A stretch of 64,000 bases of DNA from NCBI GenBank assembly GCA_020631895.1, contig JACKGR010000003.1:1-64000 (forward strand), in the 5' to 3' direction. This stretch comes from Candidatus Nomurabacteria bacterium (GTDB taxonomy: Bacteria; Patescibacteriota; Saccharimonadia; Saccharimonadales; UBA7683). A program made the translations under genes and the position numbers. The notes under the pieces were generated by a model, which made no database searches, had not been told where the DNA came from, and saw only the letters and a program-made list of their open reading frames with translations. Every line of letters starts with the position of its first letter. The first letter of the stretch is position 1. Positions 15,668 to 22,890 of the stretch are shown here, piece by piece.

Positions 15668-16744
15668 CTAATTAGTACGGGAGTCTTCGCAGATTCTTTG
15701 TAGATATCTGATGTTATGGATTGAAGCCATAGTACCGGCTAGAGGCTCGCCTACTTTGAACTGGTGGCGCAGGAAGCCTCTTGAAAAGCCGGTTTTACAG
15801 GTGTAGCAATCGCATTTAGGATCAATTGTCTCATTTACCATAGAATGGACATCTGATTTTAAGTTAAACTTCTTCTCGCCAGTGACCCAAACACTTCCAT
15901 GTCGGGCATTTCTAGTCGGCAAGACACAATCAAGCATATCGATCCCGCATTCTATGGCCTTTCTAAGATCACGCGGGTCTCCCACCCCTAGTAGGAACCT
16001 GGGACGGGGCGAATCATCATAAAGCGGTGCTAGAAATTCCAGCATATCGTGCATTTCCGCGGTTGATTCCCCAACAGACAAACCCCCGATTGCGATTCCA
16101 CCAACAGATGAGTTTTGGACTATCTCAAGACTCTTTTTACGAAGTTTCTTGTCGAGCCCTCCCTGGACCACTCCGAATAATAGGGGCTTTTCTGCGTCTG
16201 ACATTCCTTCAGTCAATCTGTTGAATTCAGCAATACTTCGCTCTAGCCAACGGTGTGTTCGCTCAAATGCCTCCAAAGTACGCTCTCTCCCCTGTTTATC
16301 GAGAGAAACCACATCGTCAAAAGCCACCATCATATCGCCACCAAGCTTCATCTGTATCTGTATCGACTTCTCTGGCGACAGAAACACCGTGTCCCCTGTC
16401 CGAGGATCCTTAAAAGTCACCCCATCCTCGGTAATTTTATTAATATGACTAAGTGAAAATACCTGAAATCCACCTGAATCAGTTAATAAAGGTAGAGATT
16501 GACCAGTAAAAGCGTGTAGGCCGCCAAGTTTGGCAACAACATCCTCGCCAGGCATTAGATGTAGGTGGTAGGTATTTGCTAAAACTACGCTCACGCCGGT
16601 AGATTGGACCATTTCTGGCGTTAAGCTCTTGACCGCTCCTCGCGTACCATCTGGCATAAAAGTTGGCGTCGTTACGTTAAATCCTCGTACAGACAGCACT
16701 CCTGAACGCGCAAATTTACCATTTTTACTAGATTCAACAAACAT
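15668..16744 (-). CDS. tgt: tRNA-guanine transglycosylase
   Basis: Tgt exchanges guanine-34 for a queuosine precursor in tRNAs with GUN anticodons; tRNA-Asp(GTC) in this window is a natural substrate. The 358-aa protein contains the family motifs PTFMPDGTRGAVKSL, ANTYHLHLMPG, DSGGFQVFSL, GVVQGG, GGLSVGE and the zinc site CDCYTC...H (about residues 313-345). No queuosine biosynthesis genes are seen nearby, so the base may be salvaged. A TATACT lies exactly 7 nt before the ATG with no ribosome binding site, so translation is probably leaderless. Confidence 0.95.
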   Translation of the reverse strand: MFVESSKNGKFARSGVLSVRGFNVTTPTFMPDGTRGAVKSLTPEMVQSTGVSVVLANTYHLHLMPGEDVVAKLGGLHAFTGQSLPLLTDSGGFQVFSLSHINKITEDGVTFKDPRTGDTVFLSPEKSIQIQMKLGGDMMVAFDDVVSLDKQGRERTLEAFERTHRWLERSIAEFNRLTEGMSDAEKPLLFGVVQGGLDKKLRKKSLEIVQNSSVGGIAIGGLSVGESTAEMHDMLEFLAPLYDDSPRPRFLLGVGDPRDLRKAIECGIDMLDCVLPTRNARHGSVWVTGEKKFNLKSDVHSMVNETIDPKCDCYTCKTGFSRGFLRHQFKVGEPLAGTMASIHNIRYLQRICEDSRTN

Positions 16745-16751
16745 TAAATTT

Positions 16752-16757
16752 AGTATA
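16752..16757 (-). promoter_or_regulatory. -10 box of tgt (leaderless configuration)
   Basis: TATACT read leftward ends 7 nt before the tgt ATG, with a TTGTGG at the -35 position after 17 bp. Transcription should start at or within a base or two of the start codon. Confidence 0.55.
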
Positions 16758-16887
16758 CTCTACCCCTGTTCAATCCACAAATATTGATTTGTTATCCACA
16801 GTATAGTTGCATAAAAAATTCATCTCGTGATATGATTGTTTCTTGTCGGGCCAGAAATTTAATAACAAAGGTCGAGGCCTGTCTATA

Positions 16888-16916
16888 TTGACAAACTAAC
16901 TAGCTTATGCTAGTAT
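16888..16916 (+). promoter_or_regulatory. Strong promoter of a short transcript unit
   Basis: A perfect TTGACA (16888-16893) and TAGTAT (16911-16916) have the ideal 17-bp spacer. The start point is expected at 16922-16924, immediately before the ATG of a 38-codon ORF. Confidence 0.7.
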
Positions 16917-16924
16917 TGGAGTAC

Positions 16925-17041
16925 ATGAGTAACAAACCCATGAAACACCAGAAGTCAGAGCTCCAGAAGTTTAAATTATTCTTCGAAGAGACTCCAGCCG
17001 CACACCCAGTGTCGACGCGACTTCGACGTAACGATGCTTAG
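16925..17041 (+). CDS. Possible 38-aa small protein, or part of a small RNA
   Basis: An ATG directly after a strong promoter opens a 38-codon frame (MSNKPMKHQKSELQKFKLFF, then a basic tail ending STRLRRNDA). A terminator at 17083-17112 closes a transcript of about 190 nt that contains no other gene. The peptide is basic with a helical middle and no membrane segment. The GGAG at 16918-16921 lies upstream of the predicted start of transcription, so translation would be leaderless. The same unit could equally be a small RNA: CCAG occurs repeatedly and GTAAC/GTTAC can pair at 17042-17060. Confidence 0.4.
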   Translation: MSNKPMKHQKSELQKFKLFFEETPAAHPVSTRLRRNDA

Positions 17042-17082
17042 GTAACCCCAGGCCAGTTACGAATCAGTACAGAACACCAGCC

Positions 17083-17112
17083 AAAGCTACGGTTATATAA
17101 CCGTAGCTTTTT
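17083..17112 (+). terminator. Intrinsic terminator of the short transcript unit
   Basis: AAAGCTACGGTTAT and ATAACCGTAGCTTT form a perfect palindrome followed by TT. It ends the 16922-17112 transcript. Confidence 0.85.
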
Positions 17113-17197
17113 CATTAAAAGAATAAGCAAAATGATATTTTTCTCGTTTATTCCCCAGAAAAATGATCGTTATCCACTAGCATTTTGCCCAGATGTA

Positions 17198-17213
17198 TGA
17201 CAATATATGGTCA
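17198..17213 (+). promoter_or_regulatory. NrdR-box-like palindrome at the nrdR start
   Basis: TGACAATATATGGTCA is a 16-bp imperfect palindrome whose core CAATATATGG follows the NrdR-box pattern CWATATATWG with one deviation. It ends one base before the nrdR ATG, where a repressor would block initiation. Only one copy is seen; NrdR boxes usually occur in pairs. Confidence 0.5.
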
Positions 17214-17214
17214 T

Positions 17215-17676
17215 ATGATATGCCCATTTTGTCACTCACCAACTAAAATCTACAATTCCCGCAGCACGCATCAAAAATCTCAGACTTGGCGTCGCCACAG
17301 ATGCAAACAGTGTGGCCGAACCTTCACTACAAGAGAACGAATTGATTGGACCGGCAGAGTTGAGGTAAAAAGCCCTGACTCCACTACTGGATACAGTCGA
17401 GAAAGACTACTGCTCAGCCTGGCTAAAGCCAGTAACAACCTATCGGTTCAACCGGCTATGCTCGCAGAGCTATGCGACAGCATAGAGGGAGATCTACAAA
17501 AACTAGGGTTCTTTGCAAAAACAAAACAAGAGTCCGATCTGATAACGCAGACGGCTATATCAGTGTTGCATCGATATAACCCAAATTACGCTCTTCAGTA
17601 CGTTAATATCGTCTATAGCAACAAACCCCCACTTGAGCTTATAAAGCGCCTCGTAGGGGCTGAGAATGAGCTATAG
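17215..17676 (+). CDS. nrdR: Transcriptional repressor NrdR
   Basis: NrdR is the ATP/dATP-sensing repressor of ribonucleotide reductase genes. The protein has the N-terminal zinc ribbon (MICPFC ... CKQCGRTFTTRERI) and the ATP-cone domain from about residue 40 onward. I start it at the ATG at 17215, which gives MICPFC as in the family and 153 aa; the frame is open from 17185 but those codons overlap the operator. No ribosome binding site is visible. Repression of its own gene is suggested by the palindrome at 17198-17213. No ribonucleotide reductase gene lies in the window. Confidence 0.92.
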   Translation: MICPFCHSPTKIYNSRSTHQKSQTWRRHRCKQCGRTFTTRERIDWTGRVEVKSPDSTTGYSRERLLLSLAKASNNLSVQPAMLAELCDSIEGDLQKLGFFAKTKQESDLITQTAISVLHRYNPNYALQYVNIVYSNKPPLELIKRLVGAENEL

Positions 17677-17695
17677 AGCCACTTATTTCACTGGA

Positions 17696-19345
17696 CTACT
17701 TCTTAATTCCCTTGTATGTTAATTTGAACGACTCTAGATATTTGCCAATCAGCAGTCTGGTTTGTGAGTTAAGCGCAGCCAGTGACCCATAGGCAATACT
17801 TGTTATTGGTAGTAGGACCCATTGTAAGACCATGAATATTGTTCTGTGACGTTTGTAGCGCTCTGGCCTAGGTGGAAGAAGCTTCATTGATAAAAATATT
17901 GAGATAAACAACCCTATCATTGCGATTGTTTGGGCGTAGCTAGCGATAATCGGCAAGGTATGTGCAACTATGCTCTTGTCTGCATTAGGTCCAATAAACA
18001 GGGGTACACGAGCTGATAACAGAAGTAGCAATGAGACTGTTCCCCAAGATACGTGTGTATCAAGTAGCCTGGCAAACTTTGTAATAAAATCCCAAAGTGG
18101 CACTACCCTATCCTTTTTTCTCTTAAATCCGATGTTGGCTATATAGGGTATATCTGAGGCACCGTACGCCCACCTCTGAACTTGTGTGAACTGATCCCTA
18201 AGAGTTCTGACATACTTATCTGATAAAACTGCGTCTTGATATGTTGGCGAATAAATTGGCACTACCTTGTGATTACCTCCAAACGCAAAATAACTTCTCC
18301 AGAATTGGTGACCGTCCTCAACTATAGTCCTAGTGCTCCAGTAACCTGTTTCAATCAGAGCATCTAGGCTCTGGGCATGACTTGAGAAGTTTCTGAGCAT
18401 GTGCGGACGAACTGACTGTAGAATCGTGAAGAAGGTATTGCCTACAGCCATAACCCTCATCGGAGCCGGTACATCCCAGATGTTATTAGTGTAGAGCGCC
18501 AGGGGTTGGTACGATTTGTGCTTACGATCTTTACTGAGGACATATGCATATGTAACATGTGCCAAATAGTCAGGGTGTATTCTATTGTCGGCATCAAGAC
18601 TAGTCACAATAACGTGCTCGGCTTTTATGCCCTTTTTAAGTAGTCCTGGGACGTACTTTTTAGCGGCCCAGGTTATGTTGCCACCCTTACCGACTACCTC
18701 GTTTGGTAAACCATCAGGGTGCTCGATAGTCGTAGCATCATAAAAATGATGACCGTATTTTTTTATCAGGCCATGTGCGGTCTTTTTTGGAACTTCTCCA
18801 CCCCTCTCCTCATAGGCAACAACAAGTATCACTTTTTTAGAATCATAATTTGAGTCGATTATTGATTGAATTGTCGGTGCAATAACCTCATACGACTCCT
18901 TCCACATCGGTACAATAATAAAATGGTAAACCTCATCTGATCTCATATTATTGAGCTCCGGATCAACTAAATAATGCTCGAGATTCTCCAGATGTATTTT
19001 GGCAGATTTTGAAAGCTCTTTACGCCCAGTCTTTAGTCTTTTTATAGCCGGCTCTGGATCATTAATATCATCCATCCACCTTTGCCAGTCATTTTTTGCA
19101 GATGATTTAAGGTAGTTATACCCCTGTAGAGTCCTGAAAGCCATGCCAACTGCACGATAGAACCAGCTCATCATAAAAAAGAGGATAAACAAAGCCGCAA
19201 GACGTGAGGTTGGGTCAATTATGCTCAGAAATATCGGAAGAGCTAGTATTGACCACGTCAATAATCCTGGTAGCATCTCAAAAAAACGATATTTGGCTGT
19301 TCGCTTGCCAATTGGAATCTCAAACTCAGGATTAAACCCGCTCAT
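17696..19345 (-). CDS. Membrane glycosyltransferase, family 2
   Basis: This 549-aa protein has two N-terminal membrane segments (about residues 28-70), a cytoplasmic GT-A domain and three or four C-terminal membrane segments (about 420-540). The GT2 motifs are clear: SLDADNRI (DxD), EDGHQFWRSYF for the acceptor-base ED, and QVQRWAYG for the QxxRW motif of processive synthases. It probably builds a surface polysaccharide, transferring sugar from a nucleotide donor across the membrane; product unknown. It overlaps the preceding small membrane protein by 4 bp. Confidence 0.85.
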   Translation of the reverse strand: MSGFNPEFEIPIGKRTAKYRFFEMLPGLLTWSILALPIFLSIIDPTSRLAALFILFFMMSWFYRAVGMAFRTLQGYNYLKSSAKNDWQRWMDDINDPEPAIKRLKTGRKELSKSAKIHLENLEHYLVDPELNNMRSDEVYHFIIVPMWKESYEVIAPTIQSIIDSNYDSKKVILVVAYEERGGEVPKKTAHGLIKKYGHHFYDATTIEHPDGLPNEVVGKGGNITWAAKKYVPGLLKKGIKAEHVIVTSLDADNRIHPDYLAHVTYAYVLSKDRKHKSYQPLALYTNNIWDVPAPMRVMAVGNTFFTILQSVRPHMLRNFSSHAQSLDALIETGYWSTRTIVEDGHQFWRSYFAFGGNHKVVPIYSPTYQDAVLSDKYVRTLRDQFTQVQRWAYGASDIPYIANIGFKRKKDRVVPLWDFITKFARLLDTHVSWGTVSLLLLLSARVPLFIGPNADKSIVAHTLPIIASYAQTIAMIGLFISIFLSMKLLPPRPERYKRHRTIFMVLQWVLLPITSIAYGSLAALNSQTRLLIGKYLESFKLTYKGIKK

Positions 19346-19710
19346 ACCCTGGCAACAAGACCAAGCAGTGCATTAGTTGTCAGAAGTCCAAAAATTGCCG
19401 AAACACCAAAGATAATAAGAGCTATTAGGGAGTAATTTCTTTCACTCTTGTGAAGTCTCTGAGCCAAAATAAAGGTTGCTACACCTGTAAAAATTGCAAA
19501 GATTGCAATCGAATAAAGCGTAAACCACTGAGATACCTGGAGTACAGCCCCATCATTTACAACATACTGAACTGGCACTTTAAAATCGTGAGATCTAAGT
19601 CTTGCTACCACTACTCCAACAATTGAAATGATTAATAGAGAATCTAGAGTTAGAAGCAATAGTACTAATCGATCTTTAATAAACGGCACAGGTTCAAGGT
19701 TTTTACTCAT
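19342..19710 (-). CDS. Small membrane protein coupled to the glycosyltransferase
   Basis: The 122-aa protein has three hydrophobic segments (about residues 14-36, 66-84 and 93-118) and a short basic N-terminus. Its stop overlaps the glycosyltransferase start by 4 bp, which suggests tight translational coupling and a joint role in polysaccharide synthesis or export. TATAAT lies 8 nt before its ATG with TTAGAA 17 bp further upstream, and GGAG is within those 8 nt, so the mRNA starts close to the codon. I recognise no named family. Confidence 0.65.
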   Translation of the reverse strand: MSKNLEPVPFIKDRLVLLLLTLDSLLIISIVGVVVARLRSHDFKVPVQYVVNDGAVLQVSQWFTLYSIAIFAIFTGVATFILAQRLHKSERNYSLIALIIFGVSAIFGLLTTNALLGLVARV

Positions 19711-19779
19711 TATTCTCCATTATAACCCAGGAAACTATTAATTCTAACAATGAAATGGTTTACCATGAGCACATAGAAC

Positions 19780-19797
19780 GGTGCGTGCACAGAGAAT
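19780..19797 (-). repeat. Inverted copy of the 3' end of the tRNA-Gly-like gene
   Basis: Read leftward this is ATTCTCTGTGCACGCACC, identical over 18 bp to 20178-20195, the T-stem and acceptor end of the tRNA-Gly-like gene. The two copies are inverted and enclose tRNA-Asp and tRNA-Thr. Confidence 0.8.
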
Positions 19798-19828
19798 ATA
19801 CTACAAATATGTCAACATTAAATAAAAC

Positions 19829-19848
19829 AACCATCGCGATGGATGGTT
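19829..19848 (-). terminator. Terminator after tRNA-Asp
   Basis: AACCATC and GATGGTT form a 7-bp stem just downstream of the leftward tRNA-Asp; the leftward strand continues with TTGTTTTATT. Confidence 0.65.
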
Positions 19849-19858
19849 ACTTTATTTA

Positions 19859-19936
19859 TGGCGGGCCCGACCGGATTCGAACCGGCGATCTCCTCCGTGA
19901 CAGGGAGGCGTGTTAGGCCAGCTACACCACGAGCCC
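19859..19936 (-). tRNA. tRNA-Asp (GTC)
   Basis: Leftward cloverleaf with acceptor GGGCTCG/CGGGCCC, anticodon loop CTGTCAC (GTC) between CCTCC and GGAGG, T-arm CCGGTTCGAATCCGG and encoded CCA. Confidence 0.95.
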
Positions 19937-20041
19937 TTAACTGGCGTCTAAAGACTAAGCTATAGTAGCAATTTTCTATCTGTAAAGCAATGTTTTTAAC
20001 AGTTTAGATATCTTATACTTTTGCTACAATACTACAGTTAG

Positions 20042-20117
20042 GCCGATGTAGCTCAGTTGGTAGAGCGGCGCTTTCGTAAAGCGTAGGTCAGCGGTTCAAA
20101 CCCGCTCATCGGCTCCA
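20042..20117 (+). tRNA. tRNA-Thr (CGT)
   Basis: Complete cloverleaf with acceptor GCCGATG/CATCGGC, anticodon loop TTCGTAA (CGT), T-arm CGGTTCAAACCCG and encoded CCA. It lies 4 bp before the tRNA-Gly-like gene. Confidence 0.95.
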
Positions 20118-20121
20118 ATAA

Positions 20122-20196
20122 GCGGGTATCGTATAGTGGCTAATATGCAACCTTACCAAGGTTGAGAGCAGAGTTTGATTCTCTGTGCACGCACCA
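20122..20196 (+). tRNA. tRNA-Gly-like gene, anticodon ACC, aberrant acceptor and T-loop
   Basis: The 5' half (GCGGGTATCGTATAGTGGC) closely resembles bacterial tRNA-Gly(UCC). The anticodon arm CAACC-TTACCAA-GGTTG gives anticodon ACC, which is very rare for bacterial glycine. The acceptor stem GCGGGTA against TGCACGC has one G-A mismatch and a T-G pair, the T-loop is TTTGATT with C56 changed to T, and the discriminator is A. CCA is encoded. It may be a functional GGU reader, a degenerating paralogue, or a tRNA whose 3' half was replaced by an integrating element. Confidence 0.6.
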
Positions 20197-20203
20197 TTAC
20201 ACA

Positions 20204-20232
20204 TTGACTATATTTCTATTATGTGATATTAT
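20204..20232 (+). promoter_or_regulatory. Promoter upstream of the GC-rich ORF
   Basis: TTGACT (20204-20209) and TATTAT (20227-20232) with a 17-bp spacer lie in AT-rich DNA between the tRNA-Gly-like gene and the GC-rich ORF. The start of transcription is expected near 20239, ahead of the ATG at 20253. Confidence 0.55.
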
Positions 20233-20252
20233 TCTTCAATCGTCCACCTTGG

Positions 20253-20843
20253 ATGATCTGTGATAACGCAGCGCACCTATTGGAGTACGCATTGGACACC
20301 CTCCACATTACGGCAATACCACGCAGGTTCACGTGGAACGGCGGCACACCCGCCGCCATCGACCTTGGAGCAACCGTGCTGGGCATGCAGCGGGTCATCG
20401 AACTGATGATGGCCGACGGTCAGTTGACCCAGAAGGACAGCTTCGGCTTCGCCATGGCCAACCCCACCGCCGTGCTGAGTGAAGTCTGGGACGACCCCAG
20501 CAAGCTCATCGCCATGGTGATGTACTGGGGCTCTGATGGCCTGAAGTACGCCGCCAACGCCTGTCGCAAGATCCGCCCCTCGGCCCGCACGGGCCAGGAC
20601 TCCGAGACCTTGCGACGCAAGCACCCTGAGCTCTTCCGCGACAAGGTCGAGAGCGTTGAGGCAGACGGCACCTTCACGTGGGGGGACTTCCCCTACGGTG
20701 GTGCCACCTACCTCACGGTGGAAGGCCACTTGCTGCTCGGCGCCGTCAGTGCGCTGCCCCAGGTGGAAGACCCGATCGCATCTCGCCTCCTCACCGGCAT
20801 GGCCGGCCTGGCGATGCACCGATCGGACGAGATGCTCGCGTAG
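20253..20843 (+). CDS. Unknown protein encoded by GC-rich, probably foreign DNA
   Basis: This 196-aa frame is strikingly GC-rich with G or C at most third codon positions, unlike every neighbour. The protein is soluble in appearance (MICDNAAHLLEYALDTLHI at the start; later FAMANPTAVLSEVWDDPS and YLTVEGHLLLGAVSALP) and I do not recognise a family. The GTG at 20223 lies upstream of the predicted transcription start, so I use the ATG at 20253. An antisense frame (20277-20819) exists but has biased Gly/His/Val composition typical of a shadow. Recent acquisition from a high-GC organism, perhaps an actinobacterial host, is my inference. Confidence 0.55.
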   Translation: MICDNAAHLLEYALDTLHITAIPRRFTWNGGTPAAIDLGATVLGMQRVIELMMADGQLTQKDSFGFAMANPTAVLSEVWDDPSKLIAMVMYWGSDGLKYAANACRKIRPSARTGQDSETLRRKHPELFRDKVESVEADGTFTWGDFPYGGATYLTVEGHLLLGAVSALPQVEDPIASRLLTGMAGLAMHRSDEMLA

Positions 20844-20863
20844 AGATACGTAGAGCTCAAACC

Positions 20864-20920
20864 GCCCCGGCGGACTCTAATTCGCACCTCGTGCGAGTGA
20901 AGAGTCCAAAGGGGCTTCTT
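20864..20920 (+). terminator. Nested hairpin after the GC-rich ORF
   Basis: Three nested stems can form: GCCCC/GGGGC (20864-20868, 20911-20915), GGACTCT/AGAGTCC (20872-20878, 20901-20907) and TCGCAC/GTGCGA (20882-20887, 20891-20896), followed by TTCTT. It shares the GC-rich character of the ORF and marks the end of the foreign-looking segment. Confidence 0.65.
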
Positions 20921-20942
20921 CATGCCAAAAAATAGTTGAGTT

Positions 20943-21992
20943 TTAATCGTCTTTGGTGGTTTTGATGTATCGTTTTACTTTGCCGGTTTTTTCGTATTCT
21001 TTTAGATAGCTATCCATGTCTTTGACTTTTATCTGGATAATCGATAACTTTACGTTGGTATCGCTTGGCTGATCAGTTACTTTAACGATGTAATAATCAC
21101 CATTTTCTGTCTCAATAACATCACTCACCTGACCTGGTTGCAAGGAGAACGCAACTACTGATACCTCGTCTCTCAGTTTAGCCTTACCCTTCTCAACAAC
21201 CCCCAGATCACCACCAAGAAGTTTAGACTCTAGGTCGTCGGAATATTCTTTAGCGGCATCCTCAAATGTTTTTCCAGCTTTGATCTCATCTAGAACTTTT
21301 TGCGCCTTTGCCGGTGCCTCCTTATCAAGTGCATGGGCTACTTTTAAGCGCAAGATAGCTTCGCGCTTCAGCCGGCGGAAGTCTTTGACGTTGTAGTTAT
21401 ACGCCTCGGCGATAACTTGATCGAGATTACCACCAAGTGCCTGGACCCTATCTACTGCTGCGTCTACCTCTGATTCTTCGACTTTAATGTTATTTTGACT
21501 AGCAAGATCTCTGGCTATTGTGTTGGTCATCGCCCTATCAAGAGACACTTTTTTATAGTGCTCAATCTGTCGTTTACCATCTGGCGATTTAAGATCAGTT
21601 GTGCCATATTGCTCTAGCCAATATAAGCTTGGTCGTAGCTCAAATAGGTAGCTCTCATAAGATGTGAAGTTGCCATCGACTTTAGCTACAGGGAAGGGAA
21701 TAATTCGAGTTACTTGTGATGTGAACTGACTTGTACTTTGGCGTCGATACAATTGGTAGCCAGTTATAAGAGATAGAATTAATAAGCTTGCTACAACAAC
21801 GGCTACCGATGTAATAGCAACTCGGTGCTTAGAGTGCTGAAATGGATATTTAAACTTTCTACCCTTATTTAAAACCTCATCACGGTGTTTGTTGACCGTA
21901 TCTGAAGTCACCTGCTCAGGAGACTTTGGCCTACTGTCTCCATCTGTTTGGTTTTTAGCAGTCTTTAATTTAGCTGGTAGAAACTTCTTCAT
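20943..21992 (-). CDS. Membrane-anchored parvulin-type peptidyl-prolyl isomerase
   Basis: The 349-aa protein has a basic cytoplasmic N-terminus (1-55), one membrane anchor (about residues 58-80), a SurA/PrsA-like helical domain with EVDAAVDRVQ, and a parvulin domain (about 225-330: AGKTFEDAAKEYSDD, LLGGDLGVVEKGK, LQPGQVSDVIETENGYYIVKV-like strands). It probably assists folding of secreted surface proteins outside the membrane. No lipobox is present, unlike PrsA lipoproteins. It overlaps the end of the PH-domain gene by 23 bp, indicating co-transcription. Confidence 0.85.
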   Translation of the reverse strand: MKKFLPAKLKTAKNQTDGDSRPKSPEQVTSDTVNKHRDEVLNKGRKFKYPFQHSKHRVAITSVAVVVASLLILSLITGYQLYRRQSTSQFTSQVTRIIPFPVAKVDGNFTSYESYLFELRPSLYWLEQYGTTDLKSPDGKRQIEHYKKVSLDRAMTNTIARDLASQNNIKVEESEVDAAVDRVQALGGNLDQVIAEAYNYNVKDFRRLKREAILRLKVAHALDKEAPAKAQKVLDEIKAGKTFEDAAKEYSDDLESKLLGGDLGVVEKGKAKLRDEVSVVAFSLQPGQVSDVIETENGDYYIVKVTDQPSDTNVKLSIIQIKVKDMDSYLKEYEKTGKVKRYIKTTKDD

Positions 21993-22512
21993 CTAATACT
22001 ACTCCGCTTTCTTTTATCGCTTTTACGACTTGTGCCTGGGTTTGTGCGGGATGCGGCACATTTTTAATAACTAAGTCACCCACCAAGGTCTGTATTATTA
22101 TTGTACCAAATCCCAGGACTGTTTCGAAGAATCCGTGGATTTCATAATTGACGCTAAGTATTCGAGGCAAATTAATATCATTAACTGTTCTTTGTTTAAA
22201 AATACCTTTTTGGGTAATACTGACAAATCTCTCATCTGTAACTATGCACAAACTATAATACCAACCTATCCAAAAATAGAAAAAGCCTATTAACCCCAAC
22301 AATAAGCCAATACCTACCGGGCCAAAAAACTTGGTGAAGAATTCGCTAGTTGAGACTAAGTCTTTACTATTAAACATTCCTATTAACGCACCAATCAATA
22401 CGCCGGCACCAACAAAATAAAAGCCTTTTCTCATAACTATGGGGTGTCGCCTGAAAACTAGTAACACCTCCTCATCATCAAGTTGTCCAGCAAACTGCTT
22501 GTTGTTACTCAT
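21970..22512 (-). CDS. Bacterial PH-domain membrane protein
   Basis: The 180-aa protein begins with a short soluble part containing EEVLLVFRRHPIVM. Two membrane segments follow (about residues 32-50 and 66-88), then a bPH_2/YdbS-like domain with IVTDERFVSITQKGIFKQRTVNDINL. Such proteins are common in CPR and Gram-positives and are of unknown role in the envelope. TATAAT (22521-22526, leftward) lies 8 nt before the ATG without a ribosome binding site, again the leaderless pattern. It is the first gene of a two-gene unit with the isomerase. Confidence 0.75.
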   Translation of the reverse strand: MSNNKQFAGQLDDEEVLLVFRRHPIVMRKGFYFVGAGVLIGALIGMFNSKDLVSTSEFFTKFFGPVGIGLLLGLIGFFYFWIGWYYSLCIVTDERFVSITQKGIFKQRTVNDINLPRILSVNYEIHGFFETVLGFGTIIIQTLVGDLVIKNVPHPAQTQAQVVKAIKESGVVLDEEVSTS

Positions 22513-22559
22513 TGGGGATTATTATACAGGGTTATTCTAATTAATATGCATAAATATTG

Positions 22560-22755
22560 ACCCGGGCCGGAGGGCTGCGTGCGCCAAAAGATTCAGGAAT
22601 CATCGCTCCTAGGGCAGGAGGACGCTTCGCTACTCCCTGCGACTCATGCTCTAAGCTAGCTTCTGCGCGTGAGTCTTGTGATCGAACCTTGCGGTTCGGG
22701 TTCGCTATCGCGAGTGACCAAGTCCTAAAAACTATCTGCGATAGCTTCCACGACT
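22560..22755. other. Noncoding segment downstream of tRNA-Arg with many inverted repeats
   Basis: This stretch is richer in G+C than its neighbours and has no credible gene. It contains GCAGGAG/CTCCCTGC (22616-22648 region), GACTCA/TGAGTC around AAGCTAGCTT (22650-22677), CGAACC/GGTTCG (22683-22697), and interleaved arms GCTATCGC (22704-22711), CCAAGTC (22718-22724), GCGATAGC (22738-22745) and GACTTGG (22752-22758). The last arm includes the CCA of tRNA-Arg. The frame open across it on the plus strand is the well-known artefact of antisense tRNA translation. Confidence 0.55.
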
Positions 22756-22832
22756 TGGTGCCCCGGGCAGGAGTCGAACCTGCAACCTTTTCCTTAGGAC
22801 GGAACTGCTCTATCCAATTGAGCTACCGAGGC
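22756..22832 (-). tRNA. tRNA-Arg (CCT)
   Basis: Leftward cloverleaf with acceptor GCCTCGG/CCGGGGC, anticodon loop GTCCTAA (CCT), T-arm CAGGTTCGACTCCTG and encoded CCA. Confidence 0.95.
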
Positions 22833-22890
22833 ATACAGACAAGTATACCAGGGTAACTGTGAGATTTGCCGCCCCTCTGATAACTATTTA

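Noticed and set aside
16745..16880. preQ1 riboswitch upstream of tgt
   Set aside because: The -10 box is 7 nt before the ATG, so there is no leader long enough to hold one.
20277..20819. Minus-strand ORF of 180 codons in the GC-rich island
   Set aside because: Gly/His/Val-heavy composition and an antisense position typical of shadows in GC-rich DNA; the plus-strand frame has better protein character and a promoter.
22557..22856. Plus-strand ORF of 99 codons containing GVEPATFSLGRNCSIQLSY
   Set aside because: This is the known artefact of translating the opposite strand of a tRNA-Arg gene (22756-22832).
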